Assembly: GCA_000467715.1 (NCBI GenBank) | Contig: AJFK01000781.1 | Coordinates: forward strand, 62,001-126,000 | Source: Hysterium pulicare CBS 123377 | Taxonomy: Eukaryota > Ascomycota > Dothideomycetes > Hysteriales > Hysteriaceae | Direction of reading: 5' to 3' | Length of the DNA: 64,000 nt | Shown: positions 10,888 through 23,275 of the stretch, one piece after another | Layout: each line of letters begins with the position of its first letter | Position numbering within the stretch: the stretch's first letter is position 1 | Program-made: the position numbers and the translations under genes | The notes under the pieces: generated by a model | Told to the model about the DNA's origin: nothing | Database searches by the model: none | What the model saw: only the letters and a program-made list of their open reading frames with translations

Positions 10888-12357
10888 AAGATGGCGCTCG
10901 AGGTGGGGTGGTGATTGAGAGATGACAATGCTTGATTTAGGTTGAACGGATGTGTCCAGATTAATAGTGAACCTTCATAGTTTTGACATATTTCAAGCAT
11001 CTTCGTTTGGGTTGATGGCTTTGATTATGACAGGAGATGAATGATTGAAATTGCGCGAGTAGCCCACAAGAGAACCGGATATAGCTATCAATAAATAATT
11101 GAGACCGTTAGACGTCGCTGGGAATGTAAACCCTCAGGAGTGTTTCGATTACGTGGGTTGCACGACCTGTCTACATTACCATTTATCTTCACCTGGATTT
11201 GTTGCTTTTACAACGACGTTCGTCATGAAATTTGGATCAAAGCGTCTCTTTAGAAGAAGAAACATCCCATCTGGTACATATACAGAGTCTAAGTGCGCAG
11301 TCCTTCAAATGGATCCAACAGTAGGGCCCTGGTTGGTATTGCAAATAACGATATGAGCTTGCTCCGAGCTGACGGAAGGAGCAGAGGGACTGCAAATCCT
11401 ATCTCGCTTGCACGTAGTATACTGACGAAAAGATTGGCGATATCAGGGAGTGCTTCGGAGAATTACTGTGTAGATCATGTGGTACTGAATCGTGCGGTAG
11501 AATTGTCAAAGATCTAGCCTTGATGCCCAGACACCAGTCAGGCATACAACAAGCGTCGTGTTCTCCGATCTTTGGACTGTTCTGTCTGTTTGTTTTGATT
11601 TACGAGCGCTTCTACCAGGCCGATAGGTGTTGTCTTTCCTCGACTCCTCTCCTTGCTCCTTCTGTGGCTTGCCCCTTGCGCAATGCGATATCTGGACTTC
11701 CTAATCTGGGTGGCCTCTAATGCAGTATCCCACACCAAACAAAGATGGAGCCTTCTGATCTGCTTTCAGCCGTGTGACAAGATGACTGTTGCCGTATTCC
11801 TTTTGTCACTGCTTGCGCGTTCGAGATGTTTGTGAGTGAAACAAGGATACACACCCCGGAACATAGTGAACCCCCTTTAGGTTTGATACCGGAATAGGAA
11901 CTTTAAGTTGGGCGAAGACGGGAGAAAAGGCCCAACCATGGAAAAGAAAATGCTCGTTGAGGGTGTATATTGGCTTAGAACGAGTTGATATCAGGCTCAA
12001 TATAATCTGTTTAACGGTTCCAAGCTGCGATCCCGTGAGCAGGCGTCGTGCAACTCCATGCTAGCATCCGGGACCCAAATTTCCGAACCTATGCACCCTA
12101 ACAACCATTGCATCACCTGGAACCTCCCCGCGAAAAGGGGCCACAAGATCGCAAACACCATGCTCTTTGCCCGATTGAATTCTCTACAGACTTTCATTGA
12201 AGGTCGAAGACGACGTCCAGTTGACTCCGCGACTTCGCCGTGAGCGCAGGCCAACAAAGGCCATCGCAATTGCCGCTCATACCACCGCGCGACCTCGTTT
12301 CCTCGAGTGCCGGCGCTTCATTTCCGACGAGGACTTTAGTTCTCAAGGGCCTACGCC
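10888..12357. other. Intergenic, 1.5 kb without a recognised gene
   Basis: Between the RING-H2 gene and the TBC gene. Short ORFs at 11099-11835 and 11997-12269 (-) have neither family motifs nor convincing starts. The last 350 bp are likely the promoter and 5' UTR of the TBC gene. Confidence 0.5.
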
Positions 12358-14977
12358 ATGAGAGATGAAGCGACTTCTACCCCAGAAGCCGATGGCGGTG
12401 TGAATGATTCGCAGCACAATTCGTCCCCACTGCCGACGCTCACCCCGTCGCCAGCAACCTCCAATGTCGCGACGACCGCATCCTCCAAGTCGACACCGTC
12501 GCGTTCCTGGCTCAGCAGTGTTCGAAGACCGAAAACTTCACCAGGGCCAAAAGCTTCACCATTTAAGAGGTCTTTTTTATCAAACGATGACCCCAGGAGG
12601 GACTCGGCCTTAGCCCCTTCATCTTCTACAACCAGCACCGATCATTCCATTGACAACGGATCCGCTCCTTCCAGATTACAAAAGGTGCCTAGCCTCCCCA
12701 CAATCGTTATACAAGATGAGTCGCCTTCGCGTCAATCGAGGTCGAGAGCTCGCGAAACGAGCGGAGAACCAGACCCGCACCCGGACGATTCGGCCGAGGA
12801 ATACAATGATGCATTTCATGGCATAGATACAATTATACCCACCGGAAGTTTTGATGATCTTACCTCGCCAACCAAGCTGGAGTTCTCCAAGAGAGGGAGC
12901 ATGCTACTGGGCGGCAAAAGGGCAAATCTCATGAACAAGCAATTGGGACTGGTCAAGCAGGATGAAGAGTCGTCTGCGAAAACAAAGGACTTACGGGCAC
13001 CGATCGCGTCGCAACCAGAACCACGTTCTCCAACGAGATCAACAGCAACGGGGAGAGTGCCGAGCAGCCGGATATTGTCTGCTGATGAAACGATGCTTTC
13101 CCGAAAAGTTCGCTCGATGTATCAGCATGGAAATGAGAGTGCTGCGGAATGGGGCGGAGTTCAAGAGACTGTCAGAAGCACTCCTGAGGCTACAGCGGTC
13201 GATAACAGCAGTCTTTCGGAAACCCCGGTCAATAGTTCTACGTTGACGGTTGACAAGACTCGCCAAATGGACTCAACTTCGCTAAGGAGTCCAAGTATTG
13301 CAACAAGTCGTCGAGAAAGTCTGATCATCAAAGAGCCCACGGAAGCTGCTGGTGGAGTGGAGGACTGGGCAGATTTGGAAGACGCGGAGGTTGATCGATA
13401 TGGCTTCATTGTACCGAAGAAAGTAGGCTCTCGTGGATCTGTTCTTAATGCTATCGATGGACTCGAGGGACCAGGACTACAGCGTGTATCTACCACTTTG
13501 AAAATCGTGTCCGAAGGACCGCGAAGGAAGCGCTCAATGCGGCGAAGCCCATCGAACTCACGCTCCGCTAAATCAGCGAATCAATCTAGAGAAACGCTCA
13601 GAAGGAAACGGTCACAACGGTCTTTACAGCCGCCTGACTCGACTTATTCCAATATCACTGCAGGTTCTCGCAGTACCGCTCAGAATCCTCTCCGTTATGC
13701 GGCAAATCGAATGCCACACAACAGAGACCGCAGATGGATGGATGAGGCCAGCGATATGCTCACGCTACCCCCAGGTCTTGCGGACATCGCAGAGCAGGAA
13801 GAAGGCGGAAGAGCAGCTCTGGCTATGAAAAAGAAAGAATGGTCTCGTGAAGAAAAATGGCGGAAGATGGCCAAAGTCGTCTCAGCGGGGGCAGACAGCG
13901 GAGGCATGATGTTCGAATTCGACATCAAGGATCCAAAACTCATTTCAAGGACCTGGAAAGGAATACCGGACCGATGGCGCACGACTGCGTGGTATGCTTT
14001 TCTCGCGGCCAGTGCTCAAAGGACGAAATACAGTCCTACGGATGAAGAATTGATCGAAAGCTTTTATGAACTACAAGAGGAGAACTCTGCAGATGATATG
14101 CAAATCGACGTCGATGTGCCTAGGACCATTAATCGGCATATCATGTTTCGGCGAAGATATCGTGGAGGGTACACTTGTTCCCTTCCATAAACAACTTTTC
14201 ATTGACTAACAAACATCAGGCAGCGACTTCTATTTCGAGTATTGCACGCAATGTCTCTTTACCTGCCAGACACGGGCTATGTACAAGGAATGGCTGCTCT
14301 GGCGGCGACCTTGCTTTGTTACTATGAAGAAGACAAGGCTTTCGTCATGCTGGTCAGGCTATGGAAACTTCGGGGCCTGGAGAGGCTTTACGAGTCAGGC
14401 TTTGTTGGTTTGATGGAGGCTCTGGGGGATTTTGAGCAGAACTGGCTGCGTGGCGGCGACATTGCAAAGAAACTGGTAAGCGGATCTTGATTTTTTCCCT
14501 CGCTGTTCTTCTTGAGTTTGTCACAGCCACTCGTTCCCTATCGTGACGCCATGGCTGAAGCAATTCGGACTCTCCGAAACTTTCGCGACTATCACATGTT
14601 CAAGGCTGTGCTAATATCGACCCCAACAGGAGGAGCTGGGCATCACCTCGACAGCCTATGGTACACGGTGGTACCTGACTCTATTCAACTATTCGCTACC
14701 TTTTCCGGCACAACTACGCGTCTGGGACGTATTCATGCTTCTAGGCGACGCCTCCAATTCCAACTCGGCTTCTTCGACCTTTAGTGGTGACCTCGACGTG
14801 CTGCACGCAACATCCGCCGCGCTAATCGATGCAACGAGGGAGATCTTACTGGATTCGGATTTCGAGAATGCAATGAAAGTTTTGACATCCTGGATACCAA
14901 TCAAGGACGAAGATCTACTGATGAAAGTGGCGAAAGCCGAATACAAGATGCGGAAGAAGCGAGCCAATGCTACGTAG
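12358..14977 (+). CDS. TBC-domain Rab GTPase-activating protein
   Basis: Three exons: 12358-14168, 14220-14475 and 14630-14977, 804 aa. The first 450 residues are Ser/Thr/Pro-rich and disordered. An acidic EDWADLEDAEVDRYGFI block (about residues 330-350) precedes the catalytic region. The TBC domain (about 535-775) has both catalytic fingers: IxxDxxR as I583-D586-R589 (IDVDVPR) and YxQ as Y624-Q626 (GYVQG). The end of the domain, TRWYLTLFNYSLPFPAQLRVWDVF, is coded by exon 3. Both catalytic residues are present, so GAP activity on a Rab is expected; which Rab is unknown. Intron 2 (154 bp) contains an out-of-frame open stretch, but skipping it gives the continuous TBC alignment KKL-EELGITSTAYGTRW, so the intron is favoured. 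Confidence 0.9.
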
Positions 14978-17900
14978 AGGGATCATGTGCGCCCGTTTTC
15001 GAAAATGAGGCGGGTTCGTCAATATTGTGGGTTGCAGATGCAAACCGCAGGCATTGTTTCTTAGCGATGGAAACTTCCACCGGGTTTCTGCAGGTTCCAT
15101 GGTTCTTCGAAAAAACGGGGTTGAGATGTCGATCGCTGAGGTCGGTGGCTTGACCTGTCGCGTGAGTCCAACGTGGCTTGAACCTCAAGCACGTTTTGCA
15201 CCTTACCAAGGTAACGACATCAACGAACTTATTTGCTATGGCAGTCTCCAACCGACCGCCTTTTCGGGCATCTGCAGGATTATCGATCTCATTCTTCCTT
15301 GGCTTTTGCCAACGATTGGACGTCGCATTTTCCACGCTATATTCCTTTTCCCGCTCCCCCGGAACTTTAGGTGTGCCCTGCAGAAACCAATACAGCATAT
15401 TGGAAGCATCATGACATCGACCAGGAATTTTTTGTTTTCCTTTCTCGGGTGTAACGGCAGGCAGACATGGCACAACCCATGAACACAAGATACCTTTTTC
15501 CTTTCTCACTCGCATCTACCTATCTAATCACTGGCATGTAATCTCTCGGGTCTCACTATGAAGCGCGTACTTGAACGGATATGGTGGATATTATTGGTAG
15601 ATGTCTAGCTTTAGTAGCTGTCAGTAGTTGTAGTAGTAATCTATAATTCGCGGAACCCCACCGAATTTTTGTCTTCCTCTTCAAACTAATCCATTATCAT
15701 ACAAGGGTACAGAATGGGTACGTACTTCTCAAGCAGCCGTCCGATGGGGATGCGAATCGTGTTTGCACGGACATCGAGGGTGATTTCTCCGGATCTATCT
15801 CTCATTCGGATCGATGAACGTTGTGGCTGCAGGACCCTGTGCCACCGACTCAACTCTCACGCTTTTTCAGCTGCCCCGGTTCAAGGTGCCAAAGGGTCGG
15901 GGGACTCCGACAGAACAGGAGCGGGGAAAGTGTTGCTGGAATACCGGCTCAAGCATCTCGGGAACGCCTTGCGTGTACCGGTGTAAATCTTCACCCCGTT
16001 TTGGACAGCGAACGGTTAGAATTCCCATGTCTACCTTGTACATGTTGCATAGCCGACTTTGGTAGATGGGCTCGTTTGGGTAAGAGATGGGAGATCGAAG
16101 GTAACAGCAGCCGTTTAGTTTTTGTTCGCTTGGGATGGAACGCGGAACGGATATCGAAGCTTAAAGGAGATCTGATCTGCTGAGGGTTTTGTTGGAACCG
16201 AAGCGAAAGCTATCTACGTTCGAAAGGGTCACGATCTGCTGGACGTTTATTGAAGAATCGATGGAGCCGACACTTCTACGCTGGAAATGGGTTGAAGGCT
16301 TTAGACCGGATCAGACAGCCGGCGATACGATGCAGATCTCTGTTAGGGCTGCAGGGAGAGGCGAGCGTGGCAGAAGATCTTCAAGTGCCATTGCTACTTT
16401 GGAGTCAATGGTTGCATTTTTAGAAGCAGGTCGAGACCGAAGGCGCTGTGGGGGGGCAGGTGGACACGACGCTGATGGCAAACAGCTGAAAAGTGACTTT
16501 TGGGGTGATGTAGCTAGGTACTTGGAGCCGAAGCCAGTCAAGCATAGTCGATCGCTTTTGGTAATCTGGAGGTTGATGAAAGTAAAAATCTCGCACTTGA
16601 CATTCCCATGCCGAGTCGGCACACTTTTGCGATAGTGCGCCTGTAGTATGCCCAACGATATCTGCAATTTAGAAATCCGATCAATCAAGGACCAGCTATA
16701 GAGTCAACACCTGATGAATCAGGAAGCGGAAGACAGCATGTATGCAAGTAGTCCCGGCTTGGTAAGCAAAGAGTACGTTCAACCATTCGCGAGTATCTCC
16801 GAACGGGCGTCGTCGGCTCCTCATCAAATGTCTCTGGTTTCTTTTTGTCGACCACGTTTCTCGTTCGCATCCCCAATATTGGAGCCGGCCGTGCATCTCA
16901 TGGCATCCACGCTACCGCTTGAACAGGTGTCATGCAGAAACTAATCCGATTGACTGCCTGTCGAGAGCGGTACTGTAAGCTTATTAGTTTTTCATTACTA
17001 TCACGTTTCGAAACACCTCAGTGTACTGTTCTTTAGAACTTCTTTGCCAGACGGACCAAGGCATGAAGGCTCATCACACCGCAAATTCAAAGCCCATGTG
17101 GCATGATCTAGCCTCACCGATGCAAAATTGCTAATACTAAGCACGTATGCGGTTCACTATGACGAGAGTAGTGAATGATAGCACTGCCCGTATAGGTTGA
17201 TTATGCCGATATCATGCCGACGATTGTGGAAGGCTTGGTAGCCGCAATTGAACAAAGTTCAAGCCACCTGGCGCAGTCTCGCAAAATTCTCCGCCTCCAA
17301 TATCATAGTGCTCGCGTTCCTTGCCTGGCTGGTCCTGATACATTTCATAAACGGCAGGTTGGTGGAAAAAAGCAAGCCGAGGAAGAGACCGTCGAAGTCA
17401 AAACAAAACCCTCTTTTCACTAAGCAAGATTACGCCCAATTTGGGATTTCCGCATGACGGGAGGTGCCAAAGTAATTACTTGATATGGAAGTCAAAACAA
17501 ACTTTGTCGACCCTCTGCTTTAATTTGGAGTTCTCCGTCCAAGGATGTCGAGACGGGGGTCCACGTTCACATGTCACACATGGGGAAAGCAAATCCATCG
17601 CCACAGAAGGTTCAAGGCGGTCAACATCTCGTGATGCATCTCTCTAAGTGGCTATTGCAAGCCCAGAACTATTTCCCAGCGCAATAACAAGCCAGGGCTA
17701 TATAGGGAACTCTCCTTCGCGGCTATGTGGTGGAGAAGATGTACTTTGTGCATGTCTACGCGACCAATCCGTGCGGACGGGTGTCTAGATTCCGACAGGC
17801 TTGATCTCTGGTTGGAGAGATCGCCTCGCCTGATCTGGGGCGCCACACGTTTCAGATAGATCTTCGCAAGAGGCCAAATAGGCAAAGTACGAGAGCGCAC

Positions 17901-18800
17901 ACGGAAATTTAACTCCTCAGCAGATCAGAGCAATCCGGAGCCAGGCGCTCGGTGATTGCGCAACCCGATTAGAGAGGGTCCTCGTTCTGGCATGGCCGGG
18001 ACTGCGCTGCTGTGTCGCCGCGCGTAAAAGCACGAGGGATCGATGGACCAAATGCCTATTTGATACGTACCGACTCTTCCTTATGTAACGTTCGTCCAGC
18101 GGGCTAGTCTCACGTTGGCGATCGTTGCTCTTATCGATTCGCCATGCCGTTCGCCTTGATGCATCGATCCACGGGAGGTTGCGCGGTGGGTTGTTCTCGA
18201 GGCTGACAGGTTGACATGGTGACACGGGCCTTGCATCCATCTGGACGACGCCCCGCCGTTGGCCAGCGGTGGCGGTTGGACGGCCTGCATCCGCTCTTCC
18301 TGATCGGGAGGGACATCAACAGAGCAAGATGCTGGACCTTGTTGCTGGGTGCTGTTGGAGCTGGGAGCAGGGCCATGGGATTCGTGTCTCTCGGTTTCGT
18401 GTTGATACACTGCTGCTCCACCAGCACCAGCGTTCAATCTCCATCTGTCTGCTTCGGGCCCTCTGGCACCCAAGGTCTGACGGTGGCCGGGCCCCTTCAT
18501 TTCCCTCATTTCCTGAATCCAGCGTCGTCCATCTCGAAGCAGGCCGTCATCCATGCCGTAGGGCTTTGGAGGGAGGGAGATTGCTGCTCGCTTCCTCCCG
18601 AACGTTGACCCTTCCTCCTGGTCCTGGTCCTGGGCCCCGGTATGATCCCGTCCTGGCCATGCCGCACGCTGGCCTTTAATTCCACGAGCCATCAGCCACA
18701 AGCGGGACGATGGACAAAGCCAGCGGCATCCCGAAGTCGAGCCCCAGGCAGACGCCAGGTCCCAGTAGAGCTCAATTTCACTACAGCTACTCATCGTTCA

Positions 18801-18802
<2 letters not shown>

Positions 18803-18835
<33 letters not shown>
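18803..18835 (+). repeat. (GCA)11 microsatellite
   Basis: Eleven uninterrupted GCA units. In one plus-strand frame starting at ATG 18710 it would code polyalanine, but that frame has no other support. Likely polymorphic. Confidence 0.95.
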
Positions 18836-18836
<1 letters not shown>

Positions 18837-18925
18837 CACGCAACGGCCGGGCTAGCACGCTGCACCTGAACCCTGAACTGCAGCTGCCCGCGAGTGCGCC
18901 CGGGACGGTGAGTGCTGCGTACAGC

Positions 18926-18967
18926 AGACTCGTCAGAAACGTCCGTAGACTCGTCAGAAACGTCCGT
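18926..18967 (+). repeat. Perfect 21-bp tandem duplication
   Basis: Unit 18926-18946 is repeated exactly at 18947-18967 (core ACTCGTCAGAAACGTCCGT). The length is a multiple of three. It lies inside the gene-poor block; a recent slippage or duplication event is likely because the copies are identical. Confidence 0.95.
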
Positions 18968-19870
18968 AGGGCTTTCTCGAACAAGAATGTCGAGATGTGG
19001 TGTTCGTGCTGGTCGCTATGATAGGCGAGCACGGATCGAGTAACGAGTGGCAGCATCAGAGGGCCATGACACTGCCTCTGCGCGGTTGCTCGCTCGATAT
19101 GTTACATGTATTTTAGACACATCAGGCGACTGGCGATGTAATACGCCTAGCTGGCCTCTTCAGGCGTCTGCGGTTCTGCTTGGCCTGCTTGGCCGGCCCA
19201 CCGACGCACGTCAAAAGTAGGTCGGCCGCTTTGCAACGCCACACACCCGTCCAGGGAAACATAGCCAGACTCTGCAGAGCACCCACCGCGACCCTCGGCG
19301 GAGCCTTTCTCCAGGCACGTCAGACCTTGAAGGGCTTGCTGACGGCGGCGACTCCCCAAGGCTCGAATTGCTCCTCATGCACACCCTTGCTCCATTCAAG
19401 CACCTGGCGCCACACCGGCTGGCCCTGGTCCAAACTGGTCGTGTCTACTTCCGCTCCCTCGCTGCCGTCATTGTCAAGTCTTGACGGCTCTGTCTTCCCT
19501 TCTTGTACAATCGTTACAACCTGCTCCGCTTGACCCTTCTTCCCTTCATTCCAGCCTGGCCGCGATCGCCCAAGCCGTCCACGCGAGCCAGCGGCGAGAT
19601 CGTCGGTGGAGCCTGTCGTCTGTAACCAAACCGATTCTCTGTTTAGCCTTACCTGCCTGCGAATCACGGCTCGAAGTTGACGTACCTGGCAAGCATTAAC
19701 CAAACCTTGAAGGCTCCCGTTTGCATGCTTTGGTCCGAAGGTGAACGTTGCTCCAAAGAAGCTTCTCTCTTAAGTACGTCGTCCTTCTCTTTGCGGACGT
19801 TTTGGGAAAAAGACCTCTCCTCCAGTCATTTCAATGTCGAGCTTTCCTACCTTCAATCCTACCACCCTCC

Positions 19871-21493
19871 ATGTTGCTCACGCTCTCCAAACCAGCCAAG
19901 CAAGAATTCGAATTTAAAACTCCTCATGATTACTCTCCGCCGTTTCCTTCTTCCGCGCCCGCACGATATTCACCCAAGGTCAACGGCGGGTCTCTCCACT
20001 CACTGTCGGCTAGTGCCCAAAAAACCATGGGCACGCCTCACAGAGGCCTCCCGCCGCCGGCGGCGATGACGCTGCCAGCTCCTGACCGGGGCCCGCCTCC
20101 AATCTCTCAGCAAATGGGCCAAATGCCTCCCGCTCCTTCGTCCTGGCAAGGTGCCGAAGAGTCCATGAGGAATTGGCTGGTGGCCAAGGCAGAGGAGGAC
20201 AAGAGGAAGCAAGAGGAGGAGAAGACGAGGCAGGAGGGCCTGAGGTTGGAGCAGAGAAAGATTGAGCAGTCGATGCTTCGAGAATCGATGCAAGGTGGTA
20301 TACCACCACACCTTGTGCCGATGATCTTCGCTGGAATTGGCGGTGGGAACCTCGCCAACGTCAGTCTGGAGTGGTTGCAACAATATGTGGCTCAACTACA
20401 AGCCGCACAGCAGCAGCAACAACAACAACAGCAGTCAATAGCTCAACCACAAGTCTCACCAGATCTGCGCAGAGAGACGAGGTTAATCGGCCAGAATCCG
20501 CCAGGCGTGTACGGCATCCAGCCACAGGCACCACAATCCGTTCTGCCGACTTCAGTGCTACCAGGACAGCCTCTAGCGGCGCAACCACAGCATACGGCAT
20601 TCTCAACATCTGCGTACGCGACTGGGAACTTGTCTCCAACGAGCAGAGCAAGAGCTGCGCAAACATCAGGCCATGTTGGTGCCCCTACATCAGCGCCCCG
20701 TCCCCCGGCGCAATCACAGCTACCTAGACTTACCACGAACGAAATGCACATTCAGCAGCCTCCAGCACCTCCTACGAGCGTCCAGCATCTGCAGCAAACG
20801 CAGTCCTCTCAAGAACAGCAGTCATCGTCTCCTTCAATCTATTTTCACCATTGGGTACCACCATCGTCCCAGGGAGGAGGATCTAGCGGGAATCCTCCTG
20901 CAACGCCATCAGGTAAACACCATGCTTTGTCGTTTTCGTCGCATCAACATACAGCCTCTCATGCGTCTGACCCAGATTACACCAGCTCGCCGAAAAAGCG
21001 GAAAGCTCAAGGCGGCCACACCGCAGCACCGCCCCCGACATCGACGCAATACGTCTCACCGTCTTTCTCGCACATGTCGACGTCTTCTGCATCAACGCCG
21101 GCACGACGCGGGCACGCTCGGGCACGTAGCGATGCATCGGCGCGGGCTGAGGGCCTCAGTGGAGGATCTCTAAGTCGGCGCGGGACCGTTTCCAGTCACG
21201 GACCTGCAGAAATGGGCGCTCAACAGCGAGAGGCGTCTGTCAACACGGAGCAACGCTACCACCAGCCACATCGCGGCGGCGAGGGCCAACACGAGTATCA
21301 ACCGCAGTCAAATCCAACGCATCCTTCTTTGCAGCAGCGAAACGATGGCTTTGGGAGCGGGCAACAAGCGCGAGCGGCAACTCCAATGGCGATTCAAGGT
21401 GAAACGCGACAATCTACGCAGCAACTTCATTCGGCTGGTCCGGAGCGAGGGTCTGCGCCAGGATCCCCCAAACGGGAAGCGGGCGGACAGTAG
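19871..21493 (+). CDS. Gln/Pro/Ser-rich nuclear-type protein, function unknown
   Basis: Single exon of about 540 aa from ATG 19871; the open frame extends further upstream without an ATG, so an upstream exon is possible. The N-terminal third looks conserved rather than random. It has YSPPFPSSAP, SLHSLSASAQKTMGTPHRGLPPP, then a charged helix (AEEDKRKQEEEKTRQEGLRLEQRKIEQSMLRESMQ) and GGIPPHLVPMIFAGIGGG. A run of 9-10 Gln follows near residue 180. The rest is disordered, with a basic SPKKRKAQ that could act as a nuclear localisation signal. This composition is typical of fungal transcriptional or chromatin co-regulators, but no DNA-binding domain is visible. Its long upstream gene-free block suggests complex regulation. 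No function is assigned. Confidence 0.72.
   Translation: MLLTLSKPAKQEFEFKTPHDYSPPFPSSAPARYSPKVNGGSLHSLSASAQKTMGTPHRGLPPPAAMTLPAPDRGPPPISQQMGQMPPAPSSWQGAEESMRNWLVAKAEEDKRKQEEEKTRQEGLRLEQRKIEQSMLRESMQGGIPPHLVPMIFAGIGGGNLANVSLEWLQQYVAQLQAAQQQQQQQQQSIAQPQVSPDLRRETRLIGQNPPGVYGIQPQAPQSVLPTSVLPGQPLAAQPQHTAFSTSAYATGNLSPTSRARAAQTSGHVGAPTSAPRPPAQSQLPRLTTNEMHIQQPPAPPTSVQHLQQTQSSQEQQSSSPSIYFHHWVPPSSQGGGSSGNPPATPSGKHHALSFSSHQHTASHASDPDYTSSPKKRKAQGGHTAAPPPTSTQYVSPSFSHMSTSSASTPARRGHARARSDASARAEGLSGGSLSRRGTVSSHGPAEMGAQQREASVNTEQRYHQPHRGGEGQHEYQPQSNPTHPSLQQRNDGFGSGQQARAATPMAIQGETRQSTQQLHSAGPERGSAPGSPKREAGGQ
20408..20434 (+). repeat. CAG/CAA polyglutamine tract
   Basis: Mixed CAG and CAA codons in the Gln-rich gene. 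Codon mixing limits slippage compared with the pure GCA repeat at 18803. Confidence 0.85.
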
Positions 21494-23275
21494 TGTCGAG
21501 TTTCAGTCGAGGCTTGAAATTGGCAGCATTCACAATCAGCGGCTTCCGACGCTCTGTTGTTCTTATTTTAGCTTCGGTGCCGTCGTGCAACTCGGAGGCT
21601 GCAGAAATGCGAATTTGCGGGTGAGAAGCGAAATGAGCTCCACAACACCACGCTTCCCTCCTCATGGCCAGCCGAACGGGCCGCTCGAATAAGCACGACC
21701 CGCTCTGCAGCAACAGCGTTCAATTCACCCTGCCCAAGGGCCCTCTGGTATCCCTTCGCATAACATTAATCGTCGTTTCCTTCCACCGAGATTTGATTGC
21801 TGTCATCACGGCTGATTGATCCCTCTTTGACCATTTTTCCCGATTCATACTTTCAAATTTGGATTGACCTACAGTTTCATATACCCGATTCGTTCTGGAT
21901 ACCCATTATCGGACCACTATAGATGGGTGGTTAGTTTCAAAATTCCTGGATTTTTCATTCGCTCTCCATTTCGGTCACTACCTGCTTAGGGGGTTTTGGG
22001 ATTCTTGAGGGCGACGCACAATACATGAGCTCTCGTCAGCTTCAATAAACTGCTGCTCGTCATCCAATTTACCAGGCAGCATTCCAAACGCTGGTGCCGA
22101 CAGCCCTTCATCCATTTCGCTCCTAGAATATTTCTCTACCTTCGACCTCGAAGAACCGTGTCTTCGGCATTAACCGTCGCACAGTCGACTTACATCGCCG
22201 CTGTCAAACCGTCGTTCCAGCGTTTCTTTTCCTAGCTTCATGTATGTAAGATAGCTTCAGATCGGGCGAGTTCCGCATTGCTCAAATTGATTAATCGGCG
22301 TGGCTATATTAGAGGCCCACGTCAGCCTTCGATCCAATCTCGATTCGAACCCGATCCCTTGGAATTTCGCTCCCGCGTTACCTGGACTGGTTGCATGCAT
22401 TGCGCTTATTCAATTGACTACTTTTCTCTTTTCGTTGCCTTCGCCTCATCTCTCGCTTTAGCTCTGCGGAGGCAATTCGTTGCATTTATCGGCCTTGTTC
22501 GGCGTATTGTGGATTGGTTCACTTGGAGTCGTCATAAATCCTTCCTGGTCATCTGGTATCTGGGATATCATATTTCGCTTCTCATAAGACCGGACTGCTG
22601 GAGCATCCTGTACCGGTGTTTTTTGTGACATTTTCGGTTTGTGTACTGCACTATTTCTTCATTTTCAGCCTTTTAGTCCCATCCCAATCCGGCGGTCATA
22701 TACCCGGCGTCAGCCTCAGCTATTATCTTTGGTTCAAAATTGAAAGAGAGCATTTACAGACCTCACGAGGCCTAGTTCATTTCGTTTGTATATATAGGGT
22801 CGTCAGAGAACGTGGGGCGTTAAGAGGATACCACGACGCTGGTGCAGGTGGGAAAAGGGAGGCAAGAAAGAAGGCCGCATAGGGATAACTGCCCCGACTG
22901 GATGTCCCGTCGTCGATGAGTTTAGAGAAAGATTCAATCAATCAGGGCGGCGAGCTCGTCTTGAGCTGCTGCACACTTTCTTGTTGCCCGTGGCGTTCTT
23001 GTCTCTCGTATTCGCAAATCCTTTCTTCTCGTTGCCTCGGTCTCTACCTGATCACGAGCAAGAATTCCAAACACTTTTCTTGCTCAGCAACAGCCTCATC
23101 TTCTTGCAGCTTACAAAGGAGAGACATTGGAATAAAGTGGTGAGAGGCTTCCGCCGTCCAAGCCACTTCAATTTCACCAGCGTTCACTGTGCACCAATCA
23201 TACAACCTATCCCCATCATCAAGAATCTAGCTAAAATCGAACAACAAAACCCAAGAACTCCCTATCCAAAACCCC
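21494..23275. other. Intergenic, 1.8 kb
   Basis: Between the ends of the Gln-rich gene (+) and the P450 gene (-), so both flanks are 3' ends. T/C-rich stretches run from 22400 to 22700. An ORF at 22278-22628 gives a hydrophobic-looking but unfamiliar translation. No gene, RNA or mobile element is recognised. It is long for a convergent spacer, so an unrecognised transcript is possible. Confidence 0.45.

Larger units (their letters stand above)
14978..19870. other. 4.9-kb gene-poor block
   Basis: Largest gene-free interval of the window. Many short ORFs occur on both strands (up to 237 codons at 18081-18794, minus), with low-complexity, mutually overlapping translations and no domain I recognise. 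It includes an 11-unit GCA repeat and a perfect 21-bp tandem duplication. The most natural reading is a long regulatory region and/or non-coding transcript upstream of the Gln-rich gene. A fast-evolving orphan gene cannot be excluded. Confidence 0.45.

Noticed and set aside
14512-14784. Open frame through TBC intron 2
   Set aside because: Using it breaks the TBC alignment; splicing 14475 to 14630 gives the expected KKLEELGITSTAYGTRW.
18081-18794. 237-codon minus-strand ORF in the gene-poor block
   Set aside because: Low-complexity, unfamiliar translation, several overlapping ORFs on the other strand, and no splice-linked neighbours; chance in GC-rich DNA is more likely.
22330-22360. Possible minus-strand tRNA (GGGTTCGAATCGA)
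   Set aside because: T-stem strands do not pair and no A-box lies at the right distance.
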